Assembly: GCA_958296015.1 (NCBI GenBank)
Contig: CATQIH010000013.1
Location: forward strand, 62,001-126,000
Reading direction: 5' to 3'
Source: Cyclobacteriaceae bacterium
GTDB lineage: Bacteria; Bacteroidota; Bacteroidia; Cytophagales; Cyclobacteriaceae
DNA length: 64,000 nucleotides
Position 1 is the stretch's first letter. Each line of letters begins with the position of its first letter. The position numbers and the translations under genes are program-made. The notes below the pieces were generated by a model. It was not told the DNA's origin. It made no database searches and worked only from the letters and a program-made list of their open reading frames with translations. This document shows, piece after piece, positions 8,212-17,410 of the stretch.

Positions 8212-11200
8212 GTGGACATTAGTACTTATTATAGTTTAATCCGATATCCTGTAAATTTCCAGTTCATGCAAACAGTATACAGATACCAAGGCATTAAATG
8301 CTTTATTTTGTTTTTTCTTTTAATAAGCTCTCAAGCAGCATTCAGTCAGGGCGTACAAAAGCCAATACCCAAAGAGGTCACTTACGGACCTGGTAATGTT
8401 GTTCAACAAGTTCGATACGGCTATCAGGAATATCTACCTGTAGGTTACAACACAGAACCTGGCAAAAAGTGGCCGCTCATCATCACTATGGTGGGTATTG
8501 GCGAATGTGGAGACGGTTCTATCCAAGACCTTGATACCATTGCAGGTATTGGCATTCCCAAACTTATTGACCGGGGAAGAGATTACCCTTTTTTGATTAT
8601 GTCACCGCAACCTACAGGGAACAGGTTTCTTGATCAGAATGATACTAACAAAAAGGAATATGTACCTGATACATTGGCTAATTTTGTAGAATACATTGTA
8701 AACAATTACAATGTAGATCCTGACAGAATATATGTCACTGCCTTTAGTGCAGCCGTTCAGGTTGCAGCAAAGTATATTATTAAGTATCCGGGGCGAGTTA
8801 CTGCCTTCGTGCCTATTTCAGGTAATATGGAAGATTATAATTTAACAGGATTCTGTACGTTGGGTAACACCCCTATCTGGGCATTCCACAACAATATAGA
8901 TGAGTATATTAAGCCCAAAGGTTCTATTAACTTTTACAACAAATTGAACGATTGCGAACCCCCTCCGGCATTTCCGCCAAAGCTTACAGTGTATAAGGTG
9001 TCAAAAAATACCCATGATGCCTGGACAAAAACGTATAGCAACAGAGCCTTAGACCCTACAGGCAGTAATGTGGAATCCGCTTACGACCCGTTTGATGTGC
9101 CTATCTACGACTGGTTTTTGCAACATTCAAAAAACAATATGCTGATTGCAGACGCTGGTGGAGATCAAACACTTTTTCTGCCTAAAAATACTGCTGTACT
9201 GGAAGGTAGTAGCGTACCAACCAGCGGAGTAGCTTTTCAATGGGCACAAATAGGCAGTGTGCCTGCTGTAGCCACTGTATCAGGACAAACTACGTCCACG
9301 TTCACTGCCAGCAACTTGGTAAATGGCAATTATCAGTTTGTACTAACTGTTACAGATGCCAGCAACAGAACAGATAAAGATACAGTCAACGTTTTCGTAA
9401 GGTCTTTCTCGGCAGATGCTGGTGATGATACCACAGTTACTGTAGCTAACTCACCTATCGCCGTATCGCTGACAGGGCAGGCAGCCGGAGCGACCGAGCA
9501 GGAAAAACAGACGTTCACCTACGAATGGGCACAGGTGACAGGCACAGAAACGGATGATTCAACCATCAGCAACAATCCAGTAACAATCAGCAATGCCAAT
9601 GCTGCTACAGCCAGCGTGCCACTCTCCTTGCCAGGTGATTACCGTTTTACATTCACTATCATAGATCCGGTAGGAGCTATATCACGAGATACAGTAGATA
9701 TCATTGCCCGCTTTACCAACGATTCACTGGTAGCGAATGCGGGTCCTGACATAGTACTTTCGTTTCCTGTGGAAGCACCTGTTGTGCTAGTAGGAGAAGC
9801 TACTGATGCTTACAACAAAATTATCAGTTATCAGTGGACCAAGGTAATTGGACCAGCAGTGACGTTGACTGACACAACCACAACAAGCCTGAAGCTTACC
9901 AACCCACAAAGCGGCCAGTATGTATTTGCCCTCACCGTCCGCAATGATAACGAAGGCACAGCCAGTGATACGGTCAGGGTATCTGTCGGAAACTTTACTG
10001 CTAATGCAGGCAATGATACAACTGTGACCTTGCCCGTAGATACTTTGAAACTAGCAGGCTCCGCCAGCGATCCTGTAAACAACATCACTGCCTATGCCTG
10101 GACAAAACTGGCGGGCCCGGATATAGTGCTGTCCAATCCCGATACGCCTACGCTAGTTTTAACAACGTTGCGCAAAGGGGCTTATAGTTTCGAGCTTGTT
10201 GTAACCAATGACATTGATGAGCAGGCAAGAGATACCGTGCAGTTGCAGGTAAATTCTACCAATGATTCATTGGTAGCCAATGCTGGTAAAGATATTACAA
10301 AGGCATTACCTGTCAAACAGGTGGTCATCAAAGGTGCTGCTTCTGATCCGTACAATCAGATCACAGGATATACCTGGAAGCAGATAGCCGGTGAGCAAGT
10401 CGCTCTGTCTGAACTGAATGCCGATTCGCTGGTAGTAAGCAATCCACAGGAAGGAAAATACATTTTTGAGTTCACTGTAATCAATGATAACGGTGGCGTG
10501 GCCATAGATACTACCATACTGGCCCTGACGCCTGTAGCCGATGTTGATGCAGAACTGGTGGCTATTGTTTCTCCTGTGCAGGCTGAGTTTCCGTATTTTG
10601 CCTCTCATCCCGTAAGCATACAGATCAAAAACAACGGGAATGTAGATATCAATGGCTTTACAGCAGAGTTCAGTCTAAATGGGCAAACCGTGACCGAACA
10701 AACCGGTACCATCATAGCCGTAGGTGAAACGATTACCTATACTTTTGCTGCGCCAGCAGACCTGACAGCTTATGGTAACTATTCACTACAGGCAAACATC
10801 ACGCTGGCAGATGATAAAGACCCAAGCAATAACGCTGCTTCGGCTATGCTACAATGGCTGGACGTTATCAAAGAACCGGGTTATAGCCAGGATTTTGAAG
10901 GTGGTGATGGCAGTTGGAAATCTGTTAGCAACCAGACTGGCTGGCAGGTAGGAACTTCCGGCAATGCTATTCCTAGTGCTGAACCAGGCGATCAGGCATG
11001 GTTTACCAACCTTGAAGGTAATTATACCAGCAACGATACGTCTTATCTGATCAGCCCTATCTTCGATTTCAGCACTGCTACCAGTGATCCTGTTATTTCT
11101 TATGATCTTTGGAAAGATATCGATCCGTCTGATACGCTGTATGTAAGTGTATCCTTGGATGGTGGTGCTACCTGGACTACCCTTGAGAAAATGAACGGCA

Positions 11201-11889
11201 GTAACCAGACCTGGATCAATACCAGCCACATGTTGGAAGGTGCAGCTGGCAATAGCAATGTGATTGTCCGGTTTGCATTTATCTCCAATGAAGCAGGCTC
11301 TGCCAAAGGAGCAGGTATCGATAATGTAAATATCTGCCAGTCTGCTCCTGCTATTGCAGCCATTACCAAAAAAGAAACGCTCTTGCAATCTCCACTGGAA
11401 GTTCCATTGACGATCACCGATGCAGACCCAGCAAAGGTTGAAATAATAGCTTTTTCAGACAACCAGGACATCATCTCGGATGATATGATCAAGGTAATCA
11501 ACCAGGATGGAGCTGCAAAGCTTCAAATCACTGCCAATACATTAGGCGATGCCAATATTACGGTGGTGGTGCAACAGACATGCTCAGGCAGCACAACGTT
11601 TGCTGTGGCAGTAGTGGACAAAATTACTGGTCTGGAGGACGAGCTGGAGGATGTAGCGGTTGTGTTTCCCAATCCAAGTAATGGTATTTTTTCTCTGAAT
11701 TGGAAGAATAATGCGCTACAACGTGCAACTGTCAATATCTACAACGCGCAGGGAAGTTTAGTGAAAAGCTTACAGCCGGGGATAGTGCGCAACCAGATCA
11801 TTGATCTGAGCACGCAAGCTGCCGGTACGTATATGCTGGTGATTCGTGCAGAAGGTAAAACCAGGACCTACAGGCTGATTAAAAACTAG
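8212..11889 (+). CDS. Secreted esterase-like protein with five PKD/REJ repeats and T9SS sorting domain
   Basis: 1225 residues; the start may instead be Met19 (8266), which gives a cleaner signal peptide ending at FSQ. Residues ~50-305 resemble PHB-depolymerase/feruloyl-esterase-type alpha/beta hydrolases: Ser179 in TAFSAA, Asp230 in NNIDEY and His268 in THDAW fit the triad, but the usual GxSxG glycines are alanines. Five PKD/REJ-like repeats begin near residues 313, 401, 508, 597 and 688, each opening with A(D/N)AGxD. A CARDB-like domain (~775-875), a jelly-roll/MAM-like domain (~885-1040) and a type A T9SS C-terminal domain (VVFPNPSNGIFSL... to YRLIKN) follow. It is expected to be secreted through type IX and act on a polymer outside the cell; the substrate is unknown. 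Confidence 0.8.
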   Translation: MDISTYYSLIRYPVNFQFMQTVYRYQGIKCFILFFLLISSQAAFSQGVQKPIPKEVTYGPGNVVQQVRYGYQEYLPVGYNTEPGKKWPLIITMVGIGECGDGSIQDLDTIAGIGIPKLIDRGRDYPFLIMSPQPTGNRFLDQNDTNKKEYVPDTLANFVEYIVNNYNVDPDRIYVTAFSAAVQVAAKYIIKYPGRVTAFVPISGNMEDYNLTGFCTLGNTPIWAFHNNIDEYIKPKGSINFYNKLNDCEPPPAFPPKLTVYKVSKNTHDAWTKTYSNRALDPTGSNVESAYDPFDVPIYDWFLQHSKNNMLIADAGGDQTLFLPKNTAVLEGSSVPTSGVAFQWAQIGSVPAVATVSGQTTSTFTASNLVNGNYQFVLTVTDASNRTDKDTVNVFVRSFSADAGDDTTVTVANSPIAVSLTGQAAGATEQEKQTFTYEWAQVTGTETDDSTISNNPVTISNANAATASVPLSLPGDYRFTFTIIDPVGAISRDTVDIIARFTNDSLVANAGPDIVLSFPVEAPVVLVGEATDAYNKIISYQWTKVIGPAVTLTDTTTTSLKLTNPQSGQYVFALTVRNDNEGTASDTVRVSVGNFTANAGNDTTVTLPVDTLKLAGSASDPVNNITAYAWTKLAGPDIVLSNPDTPTLVLTTLRKGAYSFELVVTNDIDEQARDTVQLQVNSTNDSLVANAGKDITKALPVKQVVIKGAASDPYNQITGYTWKQIAGEQVALSELNADSLVVSNPQEGKYIFEFTVINDNGGVAIDTTILALTPVADVDAELVAIVSPVQAEFPYFASHPVSIQIKNNGNVDINGFTAEFSLNGQTVTEQTGTIIAVGETITYTFAAPADLTAYGNYSLQANITLADDKDPSNNAASAMLQWLDVIKEPGYSQDFEGGDGSWKSVSNQTGWQVGTSGNAIPSAEPGDQAWFTNLEGNYTSNDTSYLISPIFDFSTATSDPVISYDLWKDIDPSDTLYVSVSLDGGATWTTLEKMNGSNQTWINTSHMLEGAAGNSNVIVRFAFISNEAGSAKGAGIDNVNICQSAPAIAAITKKETLLQSPLEVPLTITDADPAKVEIIAFSDNQDIISDDMIKVINQDGAAKLQITANTLGDANITVVVQQTCSGSTTFAVAVVDKITGLEDELEDVAVVFPNPSNGIFSLNWKNNALQRATVNIYNAQGSLVKSLQPGIVRNQIIDLSTQAAGTYMLVIRAEGKTRTYRLIKN

Positions 11890-11973
11890 AAAACGATCAG
11901 TCTGGCAATCCAACAATGAAGATCAGGAAGGTTAGGCATTTATGTGTGATGAGCGTACTTGGTTTTTTGACAA

Positions 11974-13308
11974 TCAATATCGCTGGTAGATTTCCCACAA
12001 TACTTTTTCCATTTCATACTTAAACACAGAAGAAGAGGAAATATAGTTGTTGTGCATAAAACTGAAGATCAGCTTTTTGCCGCTTTTGGTGAACAGAAAA
12101 CCACTCAATGCAGAGGCACCGTTCAAGGTTCCGGTTTTGGCAAAGATATATGGTTCGCCGCCTTCCTGGTTTTTGTACCAGCTTGTTACTGTTCCGGAAA
12201 CGCCGCCTGCCGGAAAGATGTTGCGTATTTCTTCATCGCTTAGCTCTTCATTTACCTTGTGCAGCAAAGCTACCATGCTGCGGGGTGTTTCCAGGTTGTA
12301 CCTCGACAGCCCGGAGCCATCTCTCCATATCGGTTCATCTGGCAGGTCCTGCAAATACGTGCGCTTCATGTAGGCAATGGCCGAGTCGGTGCTGAGCGTA
12401 TCCTGAAGCTGCCCGGAGCAGACCAGCAACAGTTGTTCGGCAAAGAAGTTATCGCTGACGTGCATCATGCGCTTGTAGACACTATCAGCCGGAAGGCTAT
12501 AGACTGTTTGGTCAAATTCAGGCACCTCACCCCGATATAGAGATACCTGCCGCTTGAGCGTATCTTCCAGCAACTTCGTGACCAGGGTAGCCGATGTTTT
12601 GAAAGGTACATCTTCTGTAAAAGCCAGCGTATCATCTTTAGGCGCATACCTGAAGTAATTACTAGACTGATCGCGCTCTATATAATCGGGCAGCACAGCT
12701 TCATCGGCAAAGCCAGTGATGTATTTTGTGAAATAATCAGGATATGCCAGTGGCTTGGGCAAGTTTGCTTTGAACTGAAAGCGCACCAGGTTGGCATAGA
12801 CAGGGAAGACCGATTTCTCGGGAGAATAGTAATAGTTATAGTCGCTCCATGCCCAGCCCGGACCAAAGTAACGATCTTTGGTAGGCCGTTCTGCATAAAA
12901 CAAAGGCTGAGGAGCCTCTTGGAGGAAGTGGTAGACATGCTGATCGTACATTGTATCTATTTTGGGCATATCTTCATGCAGGAAGGTAGGGTCGCTCGTA
13001 CCGGTAAAGATCAGCGAGTCGCCACGGATGGTATAGATCAGGGCAGGAATAGAATCGCCCAGTATTTTCAGGCAGGCATACAAAGTGAATATCTTGGTAT
13101 TGGAAGCCGGTGTGTAGTATTTATCCGCTTCGTGGGTGTACACCATTTCATCCAGTGCCGGATCATACAGTGCAAACCCTGTAAAATCCTGATTGAATAC
13201 AGGCGACTGGTCAACATATTCTTTGAACTGACGGCTGCCAATGCCTGCGCGGTTGGCACAGGATGCTGCAAACAATAAGCAGAAGAAAAGGTAAACGTAA
13301 CGCATCAT
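11974..13308 (-). CDS. dacB: D-alanyl-D-alanine carboxypeptidase/endopeptidase, PBP4 family (S13), lipoprotein
   Basis: 444 residues with a lipoprotein signal (LLFAASC, Cys17 acylated). The catalytic motifs of serine peptidase family S13 are in place: SNTK (Ser69-Lys72), GSGLSRYN in the SxN region, and KTGTL near the C-terminus. The enzyme trims pentapeptide stems and opens cross-links in periplasmic peptidoglycan. At 444 residues it is within the PBP4 range. It is followed on the same strand (upstream gene 13353-14441) with a short gap and could be co-transcribed with it. Confidence 0.88.
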   Translation of the reverse strand: MMRYVYLFFCLLFAASCANRAGIGSRQFKEYVDQSPVFNQDFTGFALYDPALDEMVYTHEADKYYTPASNTKIFTLYACLKILGDSIPALIYTIRGDSLIFTGTSDPTFLHEDMPKIDTMYDQHVYHFLQEAPQPLFYAERPTKDRYFGPGWAWSDYNYYYSPEKSVFPVYANLVRFQFKANLPKPLAYPDYFTKYITGFADEAVLPDYIERDQSSNYFRYAPKDDTLAFTEDVPFKTSATLVTKLLEDTLKRQVSLYRGEVPEFDQTVYSLPADSVYKRMMHVSDNFFAEQLLLVCSGQLQDTLSTDSAIAYMKRTYLQDLPDEPIWRDGSGLSRYNLETPRSMVALLHKVNEELSDEEIRNIFPAGGVSGTVTSWYKNQEGGEPYIFAKTGTLNGASALSGFLFTKSGKKLIFSFMHNNYISSSSVFKYEMEKVLWEIYQRY

Positions 13309-13352
13309 TATGAAAGAATTGCCTGAATAAAGTTTTTGAATACTATTGAAGG

Positions 13353-14441
13353 TTAAAACTGGTGAATGATCTCACCATTTGTTGTCAAATACTGCCTCAT
13401 TAGGTTAGCGGTCAGGCAGGAATGTACCGGTAGGATGCCCACCATATCACCTACAGCAATATGCGCCAACCACGAAGCCGGTGCCGCCAATACGCCATGT
13501 TCCTGAGAGATCGCCTTTAGGTATGCACCGTCTATAGGTTCATGCCACATCAGTCCATCCAGCGTCACCACCTGACCAAAGCTTTTATCACCATTGACCA
13601 TCATATGTTCTTTAGAAAAATGTACGGCCCCCCCGTGAATGATGACCTCACCCCGCTCCGGATGCTTTTCCACCACCGGACAAGCCATGCACACGGCTAC
13701 CTGGTCCAAAGAGCAAGTCCCAAGCTGGTATTGCATGTAATCGTAGAACACAAAGTTACCGGCACTTATCTCATCTATGCCCTCCCAATGTTCTTCTGCC
13801 AGGCTACAGGCCGGTGTATCTCCTTTACAGATTTTGATAGGGCCAAACACTGGCTCAAGCTTATGTTTGAGCGCCACCATCTTGTCTACGCTCACCTGAT
13901 GAATCCTCTTCACTTCTTCTACCCGCTTTGTTTGGTAGGTATGTCCGTCATGGGTATAAAAGCCCTTGAAGTTCAGCAGGTCATATGGCTGAAAAGTCTT
14001 TAATAGTGCGGTAATCTCCTGTACCGCTTCACTGGAAATACCGGTGCGATAGCTGCCAGTATCTATCTCTGTATATACCTGCACCGGTGCCCGGAGATGC
14101 TTACCCACCAGATGGGCAGATTCGGGGTTGTTGATAAACAGACTTAGCGTAACCTGCCCAGCCAGTTGGTTGATCTCTTCTATCGCCCGCACATTGACCG
14201 GGAAACCCAGTGTAATATCTTGCCAGCCTGCTGCTGCAAAATGGTGCGCCATCGACAGAGAGGATACTTCAATTGCCTTGATACCCGCTTCTCTAAACCA
14301 TGTTCCGATCACAGCCGACTGGTGGGTTTTGAAATGAGGTTTGAGCAGAAGATGGTGCTGATTTGCCTTATCGGCCATTTGGCGGATATTGGCGCGGCAT
14401 TTTTGCTCGTCAAGCAGTAAAGTAGGGTGAATTAATTGCAT
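13353..14441 (-). CDS. PLP fold-III enzyme, D-threonine aldolase/D-serine dehydratase-like
   Basis: The start at 14441 (MQLIHPTLLLDEQK) is chosen because it matches the family start; a further 15 residues upstream are open but atypical. In this numbering PLP would bind Lys38 in KPHFKTHQ, matching the RPHxKTH motif of alanine-racemase-like D-threonine aldolases. The C-terminal metal-site motif HSC (PVHSCLTAN) is present and binds the divalent metal in these enzymes. The protein is 362 residues, cytosolic, and acts on beta-hydroxy D-amino acids by family knowledge; the exact substrate is undetermined. Confidence 0.8.
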   Translation of the reverse strand: MQLIHPTLLLDEQKCRANIRQMADKANQHHLLLKPHFKTHQSAVIGTWFREAGIKAIEVSSLSMAHHFAAAGWQDITLGFPVNVRAIEEINQLAGQVTLSLFINNPESAHLVGKHLRAPVQVYTEIDTGSYRTGISSEAVQEITALLKTFQPYDLLNFKGFYTHDGHTYQTKRVEEVKRIHQVSVDKMVALKHKLEPVFGPIKICKGDTPACSLAEEHWEGIDEISAGNFVFYDYMQYQLGTCSLDQVAVCMACPVVEKHPERGEVIIHGGAVHFSKEHMMVNGDKSFGQVVTLDGLMWHEPIDGAYLKAISQEHGVLAAPASWLAHIAVGDMVGILPVHSCLTANLMRQYLTTNGEIIHQF

Positions 14442-14497
14442 AGGAACCAAAAAGTTTAAGTTTAGTTTATTCAACTGACAAGGCAAAGTGTTTCGCG

Positions 14498-14505
14498 TAA
14501 ATTTG
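14498..14505 (+). promoter_or_regulatory. Bacteroidota-type -7 box (TAAATTTG)
   Basis: TAAATTTG matches TAnnTTTG and lies 22 bases before the ATG at 14528. No convincing TTG -33 element was seen. Confidence 0.45.
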
Positions 14506-14527
14506 TAATTATAAATACCTGCAAGCT

Positions 14528-14896
14528 ATGTTAACAGACAATGACCCTACCCTAAACGGGAAGTATTTGGGCACTATCTCTAAAGATTTTGTGGTGATCT
14601 CGGATACTTTAAAGGAAGCTTCTTATCAGATCAGGAAGAGAGGGTTTTCAGACTATCCTATATTTTCCATTGCAAAAGTAGAGATTCCTATAGGCACTTC
14701 GCTGATTAGCCGTGGTGAGTTGGCCACCAATTGGCACTACAATGCAAGCTATCTGGATGAGTTTATACAGCGCAAACTAGTAGACGACGCAGAAGCATTC
14801 AAAAAAGCATACAAAGACCCGGATGAGTTTTGCTGCCTTTTTGTAGTAGACGAGGAGTTTACCAACTTTCTGTTTATTCCTTATCCGGAAGATTAA
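14528..14896 (+). CDS. Conserved-looking hypothetical protein (122 aa)
   Basis: A soluble, acidic 122-residue protein without signal peptide or membrane segment. I do not recognise the family. The middle (SLISRGELATNWHYNASYLDEFIQRK) suggests a small alpha/beta domain, and the end is ...FLFIPYPED. The promoter-like TAAATTTG upstream and the terminator immediately after the stop support a real, single-gene unit. Confidence 0.7.
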   Translation: MLTDNDPTLNGKYLGTISKDFVVISDTLKEASYQIRKRGFSDYPIFSIAKVEIPIGTSLISRGELATNWHYNASYLDEFIQRKLVDDAEAFKKAYKDPDEFCCLFVVDEEFTNFLFIPYPED

Positions 14897-14900
14897 AGAA

Positions 14901-14926
14901 AGAGCAGGCTTTTACCTGCTCTTGTA
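14901..14926. terminator. Rho-independent terminator
   Basis: Perfect 8-bp stem AGAGCAGG/CCTGCTCT with a 6-base loop just after the 122-aa gene. The T tract is short (TTGT), so strength is moderate. It lies between convergent genes. Confidence 0.7.
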
Positions 14927-14927
14927 A

Positions 14928-15131
14928 TCACGATCGAATATTGGTAGCATCGCTATCTGGGCTTTTGTGCTTATTTCTATGCGTAAATTTTCTGTAAAGC
15001 CAGAAGCCACCAACCATTATCAGCACCACAATAATGATAGCTGCCCAGAAACCGGCTTTGAAAATTCCTTCAATTAAATCTCCTACTTGAAGAAAGATGT
15101 AACTGTATAAGTTTAGCAATAATGCAGTCAT
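14928..15131 (-). CDS. Small single-pass membrane protein (67 aa)
   Basis: 67 residues with one clear transmembrane segment (AAIIIVVLIMVGGFWLY) and a basic C-terminal tail (KFTHRNKHK). The N-terminal part (LLLNLYSYIFLQVGDLIEGIF) is amphipathic. No family is recognised. It is convergent with the 122-aa gene and separated from thiL by about 125 bases. Confidence 0.55.
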   Translation of the reverse strand: MTALLLNLYSYIFLQVGDLIEGIFKAGFWAAIIIVVLIMVGGFWLYRKFTHRNKHKSPDSDATNIRS

Positions 15132-15255
15132 AGTATAAAAAGTAATGTGTTGGTTGAAAAGAGTTGATTGACAATTATATCTATCTGTTAAACCTGATCG
15201 GCTGTTATAAAGTTTCTAAGGCTATCTGGCAAACCTACAGGCTGACATGACATAA

Positions 15256-16308
15256 CTATCCATTGTTGTTGCTGCCATTGGTATTATGAAAGTGGTTCCA
15301 GCCCTGCGCCTGTAAAGGAACAGCTTGCTGCTGACTGGTTACCAAGTGTATTCCCTTAGCCTCCTGTTGTGCATAGCCTATAAAATGAATATCTGGGTGA
15401 TTCTTGATCTTCTCAAAATCCTGCTGGCCAATGGTAAACAACAGCTCATAGTCCTCTCCGCCGTTTAGTGCAGCTGTGATAGGGTCAAGCTTAAACTCAA
15501 TGGCTGTGCGGTAAGTCAGGTCATCGATGGGTATATCTTTTTCAAAGATGTTGAATCCTACCTTTGACTGTTTTGCCAGATGGAAAAGCTCTGAGGCAAG
15601 TCCGTCAGAAACATCAATCATCGCGGTAGGTACTACACCCAGGTCATGCAACTCAAAAATAATGTCGGCACGGGCTTCCGGTTTGAGCTGTCTGCCCACA
15701 ATATAATCATAGGCATTCAATTGTGGCTGCATGTCCGGATTAGATAGGTAAGCTGCTTTTTCACGTTCCAGCACCTGCAAACCCATATAGGCACCGCCCA
15801 GGTCCCCCGTGACACATACAATGTCGTGGGCCTGCGCGCCAGATCTCCTCACCACACTATCTTTGGGCACTTCGCCCAGTGCAGCAACCGAAATAACCAG
15901 CCCAGAAGCTGAGGATGTAGTGTCTCCCCCTATCAAGTCTACCTTATAATTTTCGCAAGCTTGCGCAATCCCTTCATACAAAGCATCTACAGCCTCCACA
16001 GAAAAGCGGTTGCTAAGCCCAAGGCTTACGGTCACTTGCCGGGCTACTCCGTTCATTGCGGCAATATCAGATACATTCACAGCAATAGCTTTGTAGCCTA
16101 GGTGACCCAAAGGTACATACGACAAGTCAAAGTGTACGCCCTCCAGCAGCATATCCGTGCTCACCAGCTGATAGTGACCACCAACATCAATGATGGCAGC
16201 ATCGTCGCCAATGCCTAGTACCGTACTTTCGTTTTTTGCAGAAAACCACTGCTGAATTCGATCTATCAGTCCAAACTCACCAATTTGATTTATGTCTGTT
16301 CTTTTCAT
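15256..16308 (-). CDS. thiL: Thiamine-monophosphate kinase (ThiL)
   Basis: The start at 16308 (MKRTDINQIGEFGLIDRI) matches the family; the reading frame is open nine codons further. The protein is about 350 residues. ThiL motifs are visible: GIGDDAA (Mg-ATP binding), STDMLLEGVHFD (thiamin phosphate pocket), GGDTTSS, DVSDGLASEL and GGEDYELLFT. It phosphorylates thiamin monophosphate to the active pyrophosphate in the cytosol, with ATP. No TPP riboswitch precedes it, unlike the uptake cluster 15 kb away. The C-terminus carries a low-complexity Asn/Gly tail (HNTNGSNNNG). Confidence 0.95.
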   Translation of the reverse strand: MKRTDINQIGEFGLIDRIQQWFSAKNESTVLGIGDDAAIIDVGGHYQLVSTDMLLEGVHFDLSYVPLGHLGYKAIAVNVSDIAAMNGVARQVTVSLGLSNRFSVEAVDALYEGIAQACENYKVDLIGGDTTSSASGLVISVAALGEVPKDSVVRRSGAQAHDIVCVTGDLGGAYMGLQVLEREKAAYLSNPDMQPQLNAYDYIVGRQLKPEARADIIFELHDLGVVPTAMIDVSDGLASELFHLAKQSKVGFNIFEKDIPIDDLTYRTAIEFKLDPITAALNGGEDYELLFTIGQQDFEKIKNHPDIHFIGYAQQEAKGIHLVTSQQQAVPLQAQGWNHFHNTNGSNNNG

Positions 16309-16368
16309 AGTCTTTTTAAGACGAAGCGTATACAAGATAGGTTTTCAAAAAAGCGATGCGCTTTCTTA

Positions 16369-16764
16369 TTAAACAGGCTGACACAACTCTACCAGCACAC
16401 CATTGGTAGACTTTGGATGCAGAAAACAGATGAGCTTCTGGTCGGCTCCTGGCTTGGGAGTTTCATTTACAAACTCAAATCCCAGTGCTTTCAGCCTTTT
16501 GATTTCAGCGTGTATATCTTCTGTTGACAGGGCGATATGATGAATACCCTCACCTCTGCGACTGATGAATTTGTTGATAGTGCTTTCAGGCAATGTTGCA
16601 TGTAGCAACTCCAACTTGATATTATCCAGCCCAAAAAAAATGGTATTCACCCCTTCCGAAGGCACTTCCTCTGTTTTGTAAGGCGTTTGCCCCAGCAACT
16701 TGCTAAATAAAGCTACTGACGCATCCTCCTGCTTAACGGCAATGCCAATGTGCTCGATTCTCAT
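16369..16764 (-). CDS. mce: Methylmalonyl-CoA epimerase
   Basis: A 131-residue vicinal-oxygen-chelate protein. The paired beta-alpha modules start with HIGIAVK and HHIALST, giving the metal-binding histidines, and the last ligand Glu lies in VLVELCQP. Length and order match methylmalonyl-CoA epimerases, which interconvert the 2R and 2S forms in the propionate/succinyl-CoA route. It lies just upstream of thiL on the same strand, 60 bases apart; no functional link to thiamin is evident. Confidence 0.92.
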   Translation of the reverse strand: MRIEHIGIAVKQEDASVALFSKLLGQTPYKTEEVPSEGVNTIFFGLDNIKLELLHATLPESTINKFISRRGEGIHHIALSTEDIHAEIKRLKALGFEFVNETPKPGADQKLICFLHPKSTNGVLVELCQPV

Positions 16765-16984
16765 AAACAGTATGGTTGATAAGCAATGAAACTTTTTGAG
16801 AAAACTTCCGGTTTTAGAAAATGGTGTATCTGGTTTATGTTAACAACATAAGTGCTTGTATTATATGTATTTGCCAGATTTTTATTGTTTATCCTTTAAA
16901 TGAGAAAAAGGAAAACTATTGTACACAAGTAAGATTCGCCATAAAGTTTAATAATATAATTGACATATTAAAACTTACTTTACA

Positions 16985-17311
16985 ATGATCAATGTAACAG
17001 ACAGAGCCAAAGATAAAATAAGTGCTTTGAGAGCAGCAGAAAGTTACTCCGATGTTTACAACATCCGAGTATCGGTTAAAGGTGGTGGGTGTTCCGGTCT
17101 GATGTACGACCTGGATTTTGATAGTGCCATCAAAGAAGAAGACAAAATTTTCGAAGATAAAGGCATCAAAATACTGGTTGACAAAAAGAGCTTGCTCTAT
17201 TTACTTGGAACCACCCTGGATTTTTCAGATGGCCTGAATGGTAAAGGCTTTCAGTTTATTAATCCTAATGCAAACCGCACCTGTGGTTGTGGAGAAAGCT
17301 TCGCCGTATGA
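16985..17311 (+). CDS. A-type iron-sulfur cluster carrier (IscA/SufA/ErpA family)
   Basis: 108 residues with the three conserved cysteines of A-type carriers: Cys36 in GGGCSGLMY and Cys100/Cys102 in CGCGESF. The protein holds and delivers Fe-S clusters to apo-proteins in the cytosol. Which member (IscA, SufA or ErpA) cannot be told from sequence alone and there are no neighbouring suf genes. It is followed by a terminator. Confidence 0.93.
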   Translation: MINVTDRAKDKISALRAAESYSDVYNIRVSVKGGGCSGLMYDLDFDSAIKEEDKIFEDKGIKILVDKKSLLYLLGTTLDFSDGLNGKGFQFINPNANRTCGCGESFAV

Positions 17312-17335
17312 CCTGACAAAAACCAACGCATCTCT

Positions 17336-17370
17336 TAAAGCCAGAATCAGTAACGATTTTGGCTTTTTTT
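17336..17370 (+). terminator. Rho-independent terminator
   Basis: Stem AAAGCCA/TGGCTTT with a 16-base spacer and a run of eight T, directly after the Fe-S carrier gene. Confidence 0.75.
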
Positions 17371-17410
17371 TGGCCTCTGCTGTAATTATTAAGCGTAAAA
17401 ACTTTCATAT

